Source: Antedon bifida (lineage: Eukaryota > Echinodermata > Crinoidea > Comatulida > Antedonidae). From it: a stretch of DNA of 64,000 bases. This document shows positions 15,401 to 30,400 of the stretch, in pieces (positions within the stretch are counted from its first letter, which is position 1; each line of letters starts with the position of its first letter). The stretch covers positions 12,782,917 to 12,846,916 of the forward strand of contig OY727101.1 in NCBI GenBank assembly GCA_963402885.1, written 5' to 3'. The translations under genes and the position numbers were made by a program. The notes under the pieces were generated by a model. The model saw nothing but the letters and a program-made list of their open reading frames with translations. It did no database searches and was not told the origin of the DNA.

Positions 15401-18400
15401 TATGTAAGTCCACCAGACCTTCCCTGATATTGTGTAGAAGGGTGGTGAATGCTCGTCCATCACGCCAACTTGGACCAAAATCTTTGATCGCTATATCTAC
15501 CCCATGCTTCCCTCTGTACAATACAAAAAAATTAAGTATGTTTAGGTCATAGTGACTAACAGTAGAGAGTGTCATATCATGTAACGCTATAATACAATTT
15601 TTTTTATCACCATAGATATATGAGCAACATTTTCAATGCTTTAAACATTTTTGGCCTTACTTTCCCTAAATAATTATTTAATGATTTAGATGACAAAATA
15701 AATATGGGTCTGCACAATATAAATTACAAAGGCGATTGACCCCCATTAACTGAGTCATCATTTTGTGAACACAACATTCCTGCAGTTGTTTTCTAATGAA
15801 GTCAATCTAATGTGGTACCATTAATTAGTCATCACTTCTGTTGCTTGTAATATAAATAATTAGTAGATACATTGTAGTTAGGTAGCTCACTGTCTAAATT
15901 TTCTCATCAGTCTTCCAAGGGAAATTGATTGATTGAAAGTACTTTAACTGTTTCCAATCAACTTAAAGAATACTGGTTTTGGTAAAATAGATATTGTAGC
16001 AGTATTCATTTTTCATACTTAATTTGGCCACCCACCAACAGTGCTCATTAAACCAAATTTACCCAGGTAAATAATGATCACAATGGAAATAACCTACTAA
16101 GACTGGAAAATCTTCAATCACTTTGTATGTATTTTTTTATAATGATTTTCCAAATAATCAAACAAACTAAGCCTGAAACGATATTGTAGTAACCTTAAAA
16201 TGAATACTACATAATAATTAATAATAGATCAAAGTATAACTAACTTTGCTTTTGATGCTTTCTTAGCCCACTCTAGAAGAGCTTTCTTAGCTGTAAGCCT
16301 GCTTTTGCCTGGTGTCTGTTTCTTAGCTGGGGGAGGTCCATTTCCAGCACCCTTTAGGGATGCTTCGTCTGTACTTGTATCTTCCAGTTGCATAGCTTGA
16401 AGAGCATTTTGTTCAATCTGTGTACAAGACAAGATTAAAGAAACAAATTAGTTTACATTTGTGGTTAATCTTTTTACATAGGAGAGCTTTCAAATTGCGA
16501 TAACCTATGACCTACAGTATTTACGTCATGTTAATTCATTGTGCTTGTGGGGATGTATTTCTTCACTATTTCTTTACAAAGTTTTGGCGAATTCTAGATG
16601 ACAATGACAAAATATTTCATAAGCATCTAACAGCGGATCTGTTATTATTTAATGATAATAATAATTGAGATGGCAAAATAAATATGTGTGACTGCACAAT
16701 ATGAATCACAAAGGGTGATATAAAACTTTGGAGCTAAAAAGTAAATGTGGAAGCTTTATTCTGGATTGTGTGTACACTCTACCAAAATAATAAGCTTTTC
16801 TTATGAGCTTCACTTGCCTGTCTTTTCTGCAAGGCAACTTTATTTTAGTTACAGATGAAAAATATATTTTCCTCATCTTTTTAATTAAAAAAAGACAAAG
16901 TTAAAAGCAAACTAACAAAATAAAAGATGTGTTATTTGACTGCAACTTAAAAAAACATAAAAAGCATTAAAAGATAGATTGAGATTAAAGAATCACTTTC
17001 TATTTTTAAGAAAGAAAAAGATAAATTTAAATAAATCTGTTACACATAATATTTAGCACATTATCTTCAAATAATTTTTTAGTCACTTTATTTATTAATA
17101 AACAGAAATATTATATAATATATCTTTTATTAAGATATCTGGATGGTCAATTTTGTGTATATAAATGTATGTTATTCTATCCTTAATAATCCAAGTTCCA
17201 CAATAACAACAGTGACAGGTATTTGACTCGAACCTACACCTATACCTAAAGCAGTAGATCTGACTTAACCCCTTAACCATAAAATATTTTATGATTATTA
17301 CTATACTTGTTATGAATCAATATACAAATAACCAAGAAGCATATAAATATAAAACAATAAATGCATAGTAATCAAGCAGACTATACCAGAAATCATACAA
17401 TTAAGGCATAGGATATTGTCTGATGCAAATGATGGAATTTAGCCCAGCCAATTGCTGATGTGCTCTGTGTTGAATGTCTCAAGTATTACATACATATTAT
17501 ATGACATTTTGATAGGATTTGGTTCGAGATCTGTAACATACTTATTGTATCCTTAGGCTGTACTCTCATTGCCCTGTCCTCCGGATATAACGTAAAGTTA
17601 TTGGTCCCGTGTACATAGTGCAAGTTAAAGAACTTTGTACACTATTTTTTTAAAAGTAGTGGATCGTCTCCCGGTGTGCTGATCTGGTAGGCGATGCACT
17701 GTGCTGAATATTGTGGGTTCTGTAGAGCGCCTAATCCAAATTTCCCCAGTCTCCAATTAAGTTTGAGGACGATAATTACTACATTTACCTTTATGCTTTA
17801 CAGCAAAATAGTTACGGCACTAAATAGCTTGTTATTGCGAATTTAGGTAAACATTTGGAAGCAAATGGCTGATTGAATTCACATCAGTTGCATCAATATT
17901 ATCTTACCTACAGAGGTTTCACAGAAACTGAAATACAGTAGAACCTATTAAAGGGACACCTTCAAGAGCCAATAAAGTGTCCCCTTAATAGGGTATACCA
18001 AAGGATTGGTTGTCCATGCATAGATTACATTATTATGCAAAGGTACCATTCAGTATAACATATGCTACAATACCATAAACCTACCATTCTACGAGGAAAC
18101 TTCCATTTGGAATAATCAAAATAAATCATAATTAGAAAAAGAAATAAATGAGCTGTCTCTTTGACTAACATTATTTTACCACATCATGCAAAAGAATAGC
18201 GACAAAAAATAAAAAAATATGCAACTAAAAAATAGAATATTTTATACCGGTTAATGCAAGATTTAAAGAAAGATTTGAAATCATGCGCACTTTTACAGTT
18301 TGTATCATCAGAAAATGAATTAATTGTGAAGAATGCTTCAGAAAAACATTTTAAAAAATAGAATTACAATAATGACATGATATTTTTATGTATAAGCTTA

Positions 18401-21400
18401 TCAATATGTTTTATATCAATATCATAGTTGAATTATTAAATGAAAGTGTTTGGTATAATATAAAAACATCTATAATATTTTAAGCTCTGTCTACACTATC
18501 AAACTATATTGACAAAAATATGTGATGTGTCCAATATATATTTTGATGTATAAGCTTATCAATATGTTTTATATCAATATCATAGGCGAATTATGAAATG
18601 AAAGTGTTTGGTATAATATAAAAGCATCTCTAATCTTTTAAGCTCTGTTTACACTATCAAACTATAAAGTGTGCCCAAATATGACATTATCGTGTTCATA
18701 TATGGGCACATCACATTTTTTGTCACATAAAGTTTGATAGTGTAGACAGAGCTTTAGCTTTCATATATTTTGAATCTAATTTTATAAAGTTTTGAAGCAT
18801 TCTTACAATAAATACATAAAGAAAAAGGTCTTAATTTTGGGTGAACCAGAGACTTACTTGTGCAGGGTCATAAAACTGGAAGTAAAAACACATAAACAAA
18901 GTGATAACACTTACTTAATAATATTTTAAAAACTTATTCTGTGCTATAAAAGTAGACAATTGCATAAAAATAATGACACATAGATTTGAATTTCTCCCAC
19001 ATCAGACTTCCTTGGGCTGGCCCAAGATTTTAAGTTTTTCACAAATTTTCGAATGCATTGCTTTTCAGTGGTATTAAATACGGAAATTGGAGGTGGACAG
19101 TGAAGACAATTCTGAGAGAGTTTGCAGTGTGTCAGGTTTTAGGAGAGTTGACTGTAAAGGGCCTCTCACATCTGCCCCAGTCAACGTCTCAATGTCTTTT
19201 TTTTTGTTTTATGCCTCATTCGAGTAAAAAGAATGCTCATGGATTTCCAAACATTTGCAAGATGATTTTTTTACTCGGTGGCCACATGTTGCATCGTGTA
19301 AACAAAAAGTTGTTGCTGATGTCAACTGACCTGGAGCTGGACTGGAGCTGGTGTGAAAGACCCTTAGCATAGGCATTTATCCAGTGCTGAAAGTGACATA
19401 TTCAAATTAAGGTGGTGAATAAAATCATTCCCCTCCCCTTCCAACACCTCTGCCATGATGACTGAAAGTCCTAAAAATTTCAGTAACCTCTTGAATTAAA
19501 TATTACGAAGCTAAGTAGTTTGTTGTTTACTATTAAAGTGAATGATGTTAAATGTAGGGTACGTCAAACTAAATTAGTTATAAATAGTGTTATAGTTATA
19601 ATGAATATTAATTAATACAGTAAAACCCCAATTAAGTGTCCGCTCAGACTAAGGGTTGGCGTGACCCTCTTTTGGTTCAAGGGAAAGTTTCCTATAACAG
19701 GGTGTCCATGAATAGGGGTGTCACAAAGGATCAAAGGGTTCTACTGTTATCAATGGTCAATACTCAAAATAGGATATCACGGTGGGTAGTCTGATGATAT
19801 GTTCCAAGAACAGATATTTAGCTGTCAATTTGACTCGCATCTCATCATCACACTGTGCTATCCGAGCCTGCCTAAATTAGCTATTGAAATGATCTTTCTA
19901 TGCACTACACAAAAACAGGTTTATGTTATAATGAACAGGTAAATACATTAATTAGACACGCAAAACAAAATGATTGAATTACCTGATTAACAATAATGGT
20001 CCAAATAAGACCTAGTACAATATGTGTCTTGCCATCAGCTATGTCACTGGCATTTATGTTTACCAACTTGATCTGAAATAAACAACATGTTTGGATTGTT
20101 ATTCAATAAAAATCAGTTTCTACATTAAACTACGATTAGATGTGGCAATCTAGATATAGCCATGTAACATTTTCCAATCTAGGATTATTTTGGGACATAT
20201 CCATGTAACATTTTCCAATCAAGGATGATCTTGGGATACATCCATGTAACATTTTTTTTTGTAGGTCTACATGTGAATCAGGTTTTAAGGACGTGTCTTA
20301 CTCTCATAAACTCATCCTTTGGATAGAATGTATAGCCATCGGTCAGTCGAAACATAAATGCACATTCAAAAAGAGTATGCTTGTCTCCCTCTACGCTCAT
20401 TAGGCACATACTGGGCCTAATCTGATTTAAGACTGAGGACCATTAAATATATATTTCAATAATCTGTGAATTTATGAATGCATAAACTTATCTGGATAAA
20501 TAAACTCATACCTTAACCACCTACACCTCATTAATAGGACACCGGCCTCTATATAAATGGTACAATCCATTGACTTTTTTTATAGCATGAGTGCATCAGC
20601 AAAGAGTACACATGCTTTATAAACTAGCACCATGATAACTTTCTGTGTATTTCTGAAATTGTTTAAACATGGGCCTTGAGGCTTAATAATTTACCCGGGT
20701 ATTAGTTGGTTTTGAGGGCACAGTTATTGATACCTTTCGTGGGTAGAAATCAGCATTCTTGGGTAAATACCTGAACTGGCTCCACAGTATGAAAATAAAA
20801 CTATAATCATTTACCTTTTTCTTTTCAAGGAACCTAAGAGCTGTGTTGATGTTTGTGATAAAATGAACTCGCTTTCTTCCTTGTTCCACTGGCTAAAATT
20901 ACAAACAAATCATTAACAATGTTAACATTATATCATGTACCTAACAAGATGTGAAATACAGTAACATTAAATGAACATTATACCCGTGGGTTTGAATTAT
21001 TTAAACATGAGTGAAACTTGGTACGAAGAAAAATAATGAATTGTATGAATTACGAAATAGATCCCTAAATACCACAAATAGTAAACACATAAATAAATTA
21101 TGTAGATAGTATGTTTTGACACCCAAGATTTAATTTATATTCTATATTCTATTATATAAAGCTAGCTGGTATGATTTGGTGGTACACATGTAGTATTTTA
21201 CAGTACAAGTGCCACAGATAAACCAACCATAACCTATTCAAAGAGGAGATTCAACTCAAAAAGTAGAACATTCATTGAACACCCTCTCCATAAATATAGT
21301 CTGCAAACCATCCCCTCAAGTGTGAGCATCTTCACACACTACTCTAATCATTTCTCTATTTTTGGTTTATCCAGGTAAGCTAGGCACAAAATAGACTGAT

Positions 21401-24400
21401 AAACAACATAAAAACAACTGTACACATAAAACTTATGTCATGTGACTACATCAATGTCAAGTAAAAAAGTCAACATGACTATAAGCTGCATAGTCGCAGG
21501 TTGCATCATGAAAATAAGAAGTCTAATATACTTACTAGTCGTTCACCAGAAAGAACTGTAAGCAATGCCAGAAGGATCGTGCCATCTTTGATATCTTCAA
21601 ATAAATCCTTCACTTCCTTTGGTGGTCTATGCTGTAAGAACAAGATAATGCAAACAAAAATATTTATTATGTATACATATTCATTATAATTCTAAGGTCA
21701 ACTTTATCCAAAAATGACTGTGGTAATAAAATGTACAGCGCTTAGAGGTTTCACAACATTAGGCGCTTTATAAATCCAGGATATTATTATTATTATTTAT
21801 TATTACTCTGTTGGCTGTGCATTAAGTTGAATAAGATAAAAATAAAACTTACCTTTGACAGATAGGAATTTATCCAATTTGTGAAAGTTTTCTTCTGTAC
21901 TCTTTCCTGTTCATCTGGAAAAAAACACAAACAAAATGAATTATATTATTCCAATGCTTGTGTTCAAATCCTCTCTGTTTTATCTTGTAAAAATACATAA
22001 AGAAAACAGACAGGAAAATATTGAATTGATAACATACTTCATTTGGAATATAATGCATGTTTATAAATTTAGTGAGGAAAAATACAATATATTTTATATG
22101 GTAAATTTTAGCAAGCACTATTTCTGCTGTCAAAAATATACCATTTAAAAGGTATTTAAAAAATACCGTATTATTATATACAGAATTTATGTGGCAGCAG
22201 AAATTTGTTTAAGATCATGACACCACCACCTCAACAACACTACCATTGCACTGCTACCAGCCGAAAATTACAGTAATAATATATAATTCAATATATTATT
22301 AAATTGTAATTGTAGTTTTGCGTCAGGGAGTTGAGTAATTAGATGTTTTTGCCCTACTCTGACGTAATTTGTACTTTATACTAAGTACATTTGAGAATAC
22401 TTGCGAAAAAATTTGCAAGTAGTTCTCGGGTGGGACTCGAACCCATGACCTCCAGATCACTAGCCTGGCGTTCATACCTCTTACTTGGGCTCAAATCTAA
22501 CCACTAGCCATCAGCGCAAGCTCGGTGGTCTAGAGGTATGAACGCCAGGCTAGTGATCTGGAGGTCATGGGTTCGAGTCCCACCCGAGAACTACTTGCGA
22601 ATTTTCTCAAATGTACTTAGTATAAAGTACAAATTACGCCAGAGTAGGGCAAAAACATCTAATTATTATTAAATTACTGTACATAGAAATACATGATACC
22701 TACTTCTATGTAGGCATTAGAAATACTATTAATATATATAAGTCCCGATATAAGTAATGAATTTGTAATTGTTTTTCCAACACAGTTAGTGATGTCAAAC
22801 ACCCAATTGACCTTGTTAATCAATTAAACAGTAAATTACAACCAACACCTACTGTACAGTACTGTAATTAATAATTGGTTTACTTTTAGCTTAATTATGA
22901 AGCAGTTTTGTTTTCAATGCACATGATTGTTGCATGTTTCACTTTATATTTATTTTATGACAAGATACGAACTAAGGGGTTTCACGACCTGTATACAACA
23001 GTCTTGTGCCCCCTTGAGACAGCTTTCTACTTGTCTGACTATGAGCCCATACGAACTGTTATATTAGTCTATGAATGTAGCAACACATAACCTAAAGGTC
23101 AAGTGTAAATATCAAATGTCAACATAGGGTATGTTTTTGCTGATAACTCAAAGCATGGAGAAGCCTAACTTATTTCTCCGTGCTCAAAATAACCATTTAC
23201 CTTGTTGAATATTTATTTAATTTCAGCTACATTTTTGCTCCCAATTAAATTAGTATATATTAAGTGTGTAGTCACAGCCAAGAAGCTACTAATAAGGAGT
23301 GGACCAATGACTTTTAATCCCAAAGTTAACCAAATACTGTTGTTTTACATTGCAGTTACAAACTGCACAATGTTAAAAGCAAATCAATGTTTTTGAGAAC
23401 GCAATATTGAAAATGCCATTTTAAATGATTCATTGAAATGTTTTATTTCTGCTGACGGAAAAAAAAATTGAGGTAATTTTAATACTCACACAATCTAACC
23501 CGAAAATACCATTCTTTGGGACACTCCATTAAAAATTAAGGGGCTACTTCAAATGAGCAAGGAGCCAGACCTTTATTTAATCAGTTAGATGCCATCCATA
23601 TTAAAAGGGAATAATTTGTTGGCATCCGAATGTATGTAATACTGTATGTAATAATGTACAGAAATAGCCATTTTCAGCACATATGTTATGATTACGTTAA
23701 ATTTTGTTTTGAATATACACACAATTTTTTATGTCAAATAAACAAATTCTGCAAAATGCATTTTCTGCATGAGAAATATTGTATTATGATCATTATAAAA
23801 ATCATCAAAGCAATAATCTACTATTTGAAATTTCAACTCATTGAATTATTAAAACTAAAAATGTATATAAATTACATTAGCATTTTGATACAAGCTAAAA
23901 ACAGCACTACATATGATGACAAGATTATTTGGATAAGTGCCAATGTTATACATTATCAAAGGTCACATTATATCAAATAATGTGATACACATTTGAAATA
24001 TGTAGGCAATATGATTATGGTTACATTCAATCTAGATCACATGCTTGTTTTATATATACAGGTTTCCCTCTAATTAAAGACCGCTTTATTGCCACCTGTA
24101 CAATCACCTATCTTTTACAGTACCATTTAGCTGCTCACTTCAATTAAAAACTCCATCTAATTAGACCCAACTGAACATTTTTGTTCAAATTTTCCCTCCA
24201 ATTAAAAACCACTAACAAAACTTTTAAAATGAATGCATTTTTAGGGTAGAGCCATTGAAAATTAGACAAATACTGCATTTTTTTAAATACACAAATAGAT
24301 AGACAAACCAACCTGATTCCATTTACCCTCCCTCTCCCTCTTCAGAGAGCAAGATTCTGATATTTATAATACTGTAGGTTGATTTGAAGACCACTTATAG

Positions 24401-27400
24401 TGCCGGCCTTTAGTAGGAGGGATTCTAATTATAGGCAAAAGATACTAAAGATCACCTGGGTCCCAAAAGTGTTCTGGTCTTTATTTGGAGGGAAACCTGT
24501 TAAATATCAAGTGGTGATTAGACTTCATCTCTTCGTAACTTATTTATGCAAAGTTGAAATGGACCAAGGTTTAAAACAAATTACCACTAAAATGAAACTT
24601 GAATTGATTACTGTAAATGTGTTGTCCTTCCAACAATAGCTAATCATAATTATTATTAATAATGTGTGGGTGTTTTACATGTGCAGTATATAATATTTTC
24701 ACCATGTCTGTATTGCCTGTAATGTGAATTTCATCATGATGTTTGTTCGTATCATATAGAGTTCATAGCAAAATGACTTCATTGGATGGTGATGGAGTGA
24801 ATTTTAAATGTTAATATCATCTCAACCTGCTAACTTGTAGTTCTTGGAGTCTTCAGTGTTTTTATTAACCGGAACTACACATTTTTTATAATAAATTTGT
24901 AAAAATAATGATACCGAATAAAACTAATTTATCTTTAAAAATATAAAAAATAGGCAAAGAGCAAATTCTAAATCGCCCAGTGATTGGAAAATTAAGTTTA
25001 GAAACGATAAAAATGAAGACATTTGTGTGAATGACAAAAAGCCAACCCAACCAAGATTCGAACTTGGAACCTTCTGCTTGATATGCAGATGTCCTAACCA
25101 TTAGCTTTCATGGTAATAATTATGAAAATTCGATTTGATAGCGACTCTTTAACAACCTCAGCGTGGTATGGCGGAACCGCACTAGTTCTCAATTGTACAG
25201 AGATACTTAATATAATAAGATACACTCCTACAAAAAGAATTCTTTTAAAATTAATAATTAATTTAAAACTTATAATACTATAGTTTTATTATCAATTAAC
25301 ATACATTTATCTGTGGATGGGCGGGTACCAGTTAGATATTGTACTACTGTATACTTCAGGTACAGGCTTATGGAATGCTTAGTGAAGTGCTTTTGGAATG
25401 CAAGTACTGGTATAAGTGGTACTTGAATCAGGGCCTACTGGATCTCAACCGGACATTTTATGCAGCTAAATTAATTACACAATAGTAGATAATTTTGAAG
25501 CAAATATAAATTAAAAAGAAAATATATCATACTTAGCTGACTGTGTTGATATGACTGTCTCAATGTCTTTATATTGAACATTACAATTAAATTCCAAGCC
25601 TACAAATTGTCAATCGATATTTCCCTCCAAACGTTGATAGTAAAATTTGGACCTTAATACCGTTGCACCACCGTTTTATGGTGCTAAGTTTAACAGCACG
25701 TTTACCTGTTGCTATTTTCACAAGTAATCTTATCTAGTATATATTTGAAAAGTAATCAATACCGCGCCAATGAACTATTGTTTCCTGACCAAAGGTAATT
25801 CAGGAAATGCAGATTGATATCAATTACACAACATGTGAAAAAGCCACTCTAGTAGTACTTGGTGGGAAAAGGTAAACATTACGTGAACAAATTGTAAATC
25901 ATTTATATGCATTTAAAAAAAACACTTTCACACAGATATTTTATAAAAGGTTGTTGCAATATATTTAATTATATACCATTTTGTGTATTAAACGGAAACT
26001 TTCCTGTGAAATGAACGAGGGGGAATATGTTTTAACATGTTTAAACACACCACTATTATTATTAACAGGACACACTATTAGTCAAATGTGTTCCCTTAAT
26101 ATGGGATCTACTGTACTCATGTTGTTTAAGCTAAGCAGATATGTATAGCAAGGTGTACAGTATTGATGTATACTGTATATTTTACTAAAATGCATTGATA
26201 CAGTATGTATTGCATAAACTTGGATATGTTATTTTCAAAAGTTTTGGGGGTAGTTGCTAAAAGGATCTAGGTGTATGTGCCTATAAATTAGTTAGTGATA
26301 CTGTACTAAGTTCAAGTATTTATTTTTTATTTTTAAAATCAGCCTGGTATTATTGGTCTAATCTCAAACTTTGGAGAAACTTTCATTTACAAGTTATAAA
26401 CTGCATTAAAGCTCTGTCTACAATCAAAGCTTCATTCAAAATTAGCCAATTCCAGATGTAACCACTTATGTACATAAATTACCCCCTAATGAGAAGTAAA
26501 TTACTTAATATTATAAACTTGTATTAATACCTCAATCAATTTACTACTTTCTACTAGATTTCAATGAACTTTTAAAATTTCATAACAGAACTTGTCAAAA
26601 CAAAGCCAGTATACACACAAACAAAATACCTATATCGATTGTGTACAAATTACAAAATCATTTAATTCTAATGTTCTACATATTATCAAATACAGCAGAT
26701 CCCCTCTTTAGGGACGCCATTTTCTCAGGGGATAACTCTATTAAGTGGATACTTTCTTGTGTACTGAATGAGAGGAAATATATGTATGTTTCAACACTAC
26801 GGCCAACATTTCAGGGGACACCCCTATTAACTGGACACTTATTTGGGTTCCAAAGGTGTCCCTTGTTCTACTGTAAAATAAAATAGTTTTGCTAATTTAG
26901 GGTAATAGGAGGGGTGGTGTTAGTCCAATGATAGACAAACGACATAGGGGCTGATAGCCCAACGTAGTGACAAATGATAGGCATCTAAATGGACCAGAAC
27001 ACCAAGGTGATGCGAAAATAGATAGATGCGGAAAAAACAAGAACAAAATTTTATTTGTGCTTATAAACTTTGTTAACTAACCTCTTAGTTTTACTTTTCT
27101 AACAGAAGTCTGACGGTCGTACATCTTCAAATAATGGTAGTATCCCTTTTTGTAAGCAATCAAATTAAAAACTCCAAATTATCATCATCCAAGTACAGAA
27201 TGTGGAATCCATAGTAAGTTTCAAATTTAAATATCAAATACTTTGGAACAATAATAATCCATATTTTACTAAATCCAATCAATTTTCCAGGTATCAAGAA
27301 ACAAATTTGTTGTTGTATAATAACATTGCTCCAGAAACGTTAGTCATTGACTGAAGATGAGTAACTGAACAGCCGAAATAGTGGAACTTAACATTTATCT

Positions 27401-30400
27401 GCTTAGTCAACCATGAAAATTAAGAATAAGAAAAACAATACCGCTGACAGGGATAGACAACTCCAAGGTCAAGATACAAGAAGGTCACGATAATACAGTT
27501 GAAGTACTATACAGTAGTATTATCCATCTATTATCTATTCATTCATTTTAAAGTATTTTATTATTGTCAGTAATTTCTGTTCTGAAGTTTAGGGTCTGTA
27601 TCTTGTTATCCATCCATGTATTTTGACAAGTGCTAGGCCTACATTCTTCGCAAGACATGAACTTTGTCACGTTGTATAGAAGGCTCATCAAACATGAAGG
27701 TGCTGGTGACATTTCACAACATGTGGTAGAAATACTAGTCTACTTTTATTAAATTTAACGATTGAGGGCGATGTTATGTATGCTTTAATAATATCATTAA
27801 CAAGTGAATCATTATAATACAATTGTTTATTTGTTATATTTCATTAAAAATGAAAACACTTTAAAATTAATGATTTTTTTTTTAGGTGTAGCTATTTGTT
27901 GTATTGTGTACTGGTGCTAGTCATTAAAAATTGTATGTACAGTATACATACAGTGTTAAACTACAAAGGTGTAGACAACAAACTTACTGATATTGTTGTT
28001 TTTGTTGATTTTTCTCTTTTTTTCCTTTAAAGTCATCATCACTATCAAAAGAAACATTTTCAGGGGTTTTTTTCACAAAATTTTTATGAAGACTATTATG
28101 CAATTTCTTTCTTCGTTTTTTTGTTATAACTTTTCTTTTTATCTCTAAAGTTATCATGGTTAGTTTATTTCTTCATCAGAGATTGAACTTACCGTAAGTA
28201 AAAAAACAAGTGGCGGTATTCACCATTTTCACACTTAGGCTAAGGGAAACCATTAAAATTAAACAAATCTCCAATATAAGTGAATTACAATTTAAGGGAA
28301 ATACTTATTTAGTTAAGTGAAATCTAATATATTTAAGGGAAATATCTCACCTAAGTGTGATTGGTGAATATGGCCACAGTACCAATAACTTTTTAACCTT
28401 TGTATTAAATGTTTATTTTGGAAATTATTTTACAATCAAGAAAATATAAACACTGACAAATGATACAGTATACCACAGCATTCAAAGATTACAATAGGGC
28501 ATTTGTTTACTATGAAAGGTACACCACCCTTTGTTATTATAAATATTGCAACATCATATAAACACAACTATAACAACAATATACAGCCATATGCTGGTTG
28601 TGTAATGTCACACTATCCTCGTTGTCAAAAAAAATGTTTGTAGTGTGCAAAATGAAAGGAATTTTTTATTGGTTGGTCTAACTCATCAATTATCAATCAC
28701 GCGAAAGAGAGGGAAAACTCTACAATCAACCTTCTCATTACCAACTTTCTATTTTACGAACGGTCCTCATATATCATTAATACCTTTCGTCCAAATTGTG
28801 TTGAAATTCTAAATTCTGGTTTTGTGAAAAAAAAAACTCCTCTCAGTTTGCATAGGTATTTTAAATTAAATACAATATGAAGTAGAGTTATATTGAAATA
28901 ATAATAAAACTTTTAATAATAATAATAAACTTTATAAAGCGCTATTTACTGATATCTCACAGCTCTAAAAGACCAACAAGAATTATTGAAAAGATGAGAT
29001 TTTAGAAGTAACTTGAATTGCTTAAGAAATTTACATTGATGGATATGGGGTAGAAGCTGGTTCCAAACTTGTGGCACTTGTGCAAAAAACCCCTTAGGGT
29101 AATAAAATAATTATGAATATGATACTTCAATATACAGTACTGTAACTTATAGGTTCATGCTTTAAGTATTTATACGATATTCTTCCAAATTTCTTATTTA
29201 CAAACTGCTTTCAGACCAAGGATAGGAATGTCAACTGTATTGTAAATTTTAAAATTGAGAAAAAAGTTTTTAAACGTCTTGAAATAAAACCGCTACTATC
29301 CAATATTTTAATGTAATCACTTTTTACATCAATGTAAAGACAACATCTGCATAATACAATACCTTCCAACTCAGTCATAACAATTGTAAAGCCAGGAACT
29401 TACCCCAACAATAATGTATTTTTAGCCGATAGTCTAGCAATAAAAATTGAACAATAACCAAAGAAAATAGTGTATTGTTGTCAGTCACTTCCAGATGATT
29501 AACTCCAACTAAAAAGTGATTATTTGCTAAGAACTCAACAATAATATAGATTTACATTTATATATGGCAGTAAAAAGAGAAATTCCCCATGCTCAACTTG
29601 GTTTATTATTCTTTTATACCCTCGTAATATGTACATTTAATCTTTCAAATTTGTTGTTAAATTATGTTATGATCTAATAATCTGCAAAAGAATGAACAGT
29701 GGCTTTTATGCTAATGGCAAGATTAGATTGCTATTACTGTATTAAAGTCCTCATATAAAGTTATTACATAATTAATATCGCATATCACGATAATAACATA
29801 GCCAGCTCATAAATACTGGAATACTGTAGGGATAATATTTATCAATACAGTGGAAACCCTCCTTGTGGACACCACTACAGTATTCAGGGACACCTCTATT
29901 AAAGGGACACTTTATTGTAAAATGAAAAAAGAGCAATGGTTCACCCTACTCAAGGGACACCTCTATTAAGGGGACACTTTCCTGTAAAATGAACAAAGAG
30001 CAATATTGTTTACCCTATTATTCAAGGGATACCTCTATTAAAGGGACACTTTATTGTGAAATGAACAAAGAGCAATATTGTTTACCCTATTATTCAAGGG
30101 ATACCTCTATTAAAGGGACACTTTATTGTGAAATGAACAAAGAGCAATACTGTATATGGTTTACCCTATTCAAGGGATACCTCTATTAAAGGGGACAGTT
30201 TCCTGTAAAATGAACAAAGAGCAATATTGTTTACCCTATTATTCAAGGGATACCTCTATTAAAGGGACACTTTATTGTGAAATGAACAAAGAGCAATACT
30301 GTATATGGTTTACCCTATTCAAGGGATACCTCTATTAAAGGGGACAGTTTCCTGTAAAATAAACAAAGAGCAAGAAATGGTTGAACACTATGGCCAACCC

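Larger units (their letters stand above)
21915..27081. other. Nesprin intron (predicted)
   Basis: No exon found. It contains the tRNA-SINE foldback, the 443-bp palindromic element, tRNA-like sequence at 25.1 kb, a MITE scrap and two GGGGACAC copies. The rest is unremarkable AT-rich sequence. Confidence 0.6.

Noticed and set aside
19058-19372. 104-codon plus-strand frame
   Set aside because: Falls within a palindromic repetitive element and has no coding features.
22521-22592. Functional tRNA gene
   Set aside because: A and B boxes are good but the acceptor stem pairs poorly and the sequence is part of an inverted SINE pair.
27995-28160. Minus-strand frame starting MITLEIKRKVITKKRRKK and ending at a CA|GTAAGT donor
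   Set aside because: Its exit phase (2) creates a stop when joined to the known next exons. Lys/Arg richness follows from A-rich sequence. No partner exon found.
29989-30338. Repetitive protein with MNKEQYCLPYYSRDTSIKGT units
   Set aside because: It is the translation of a minisatellite; units vary in length and the family is noncoding elsewhere.
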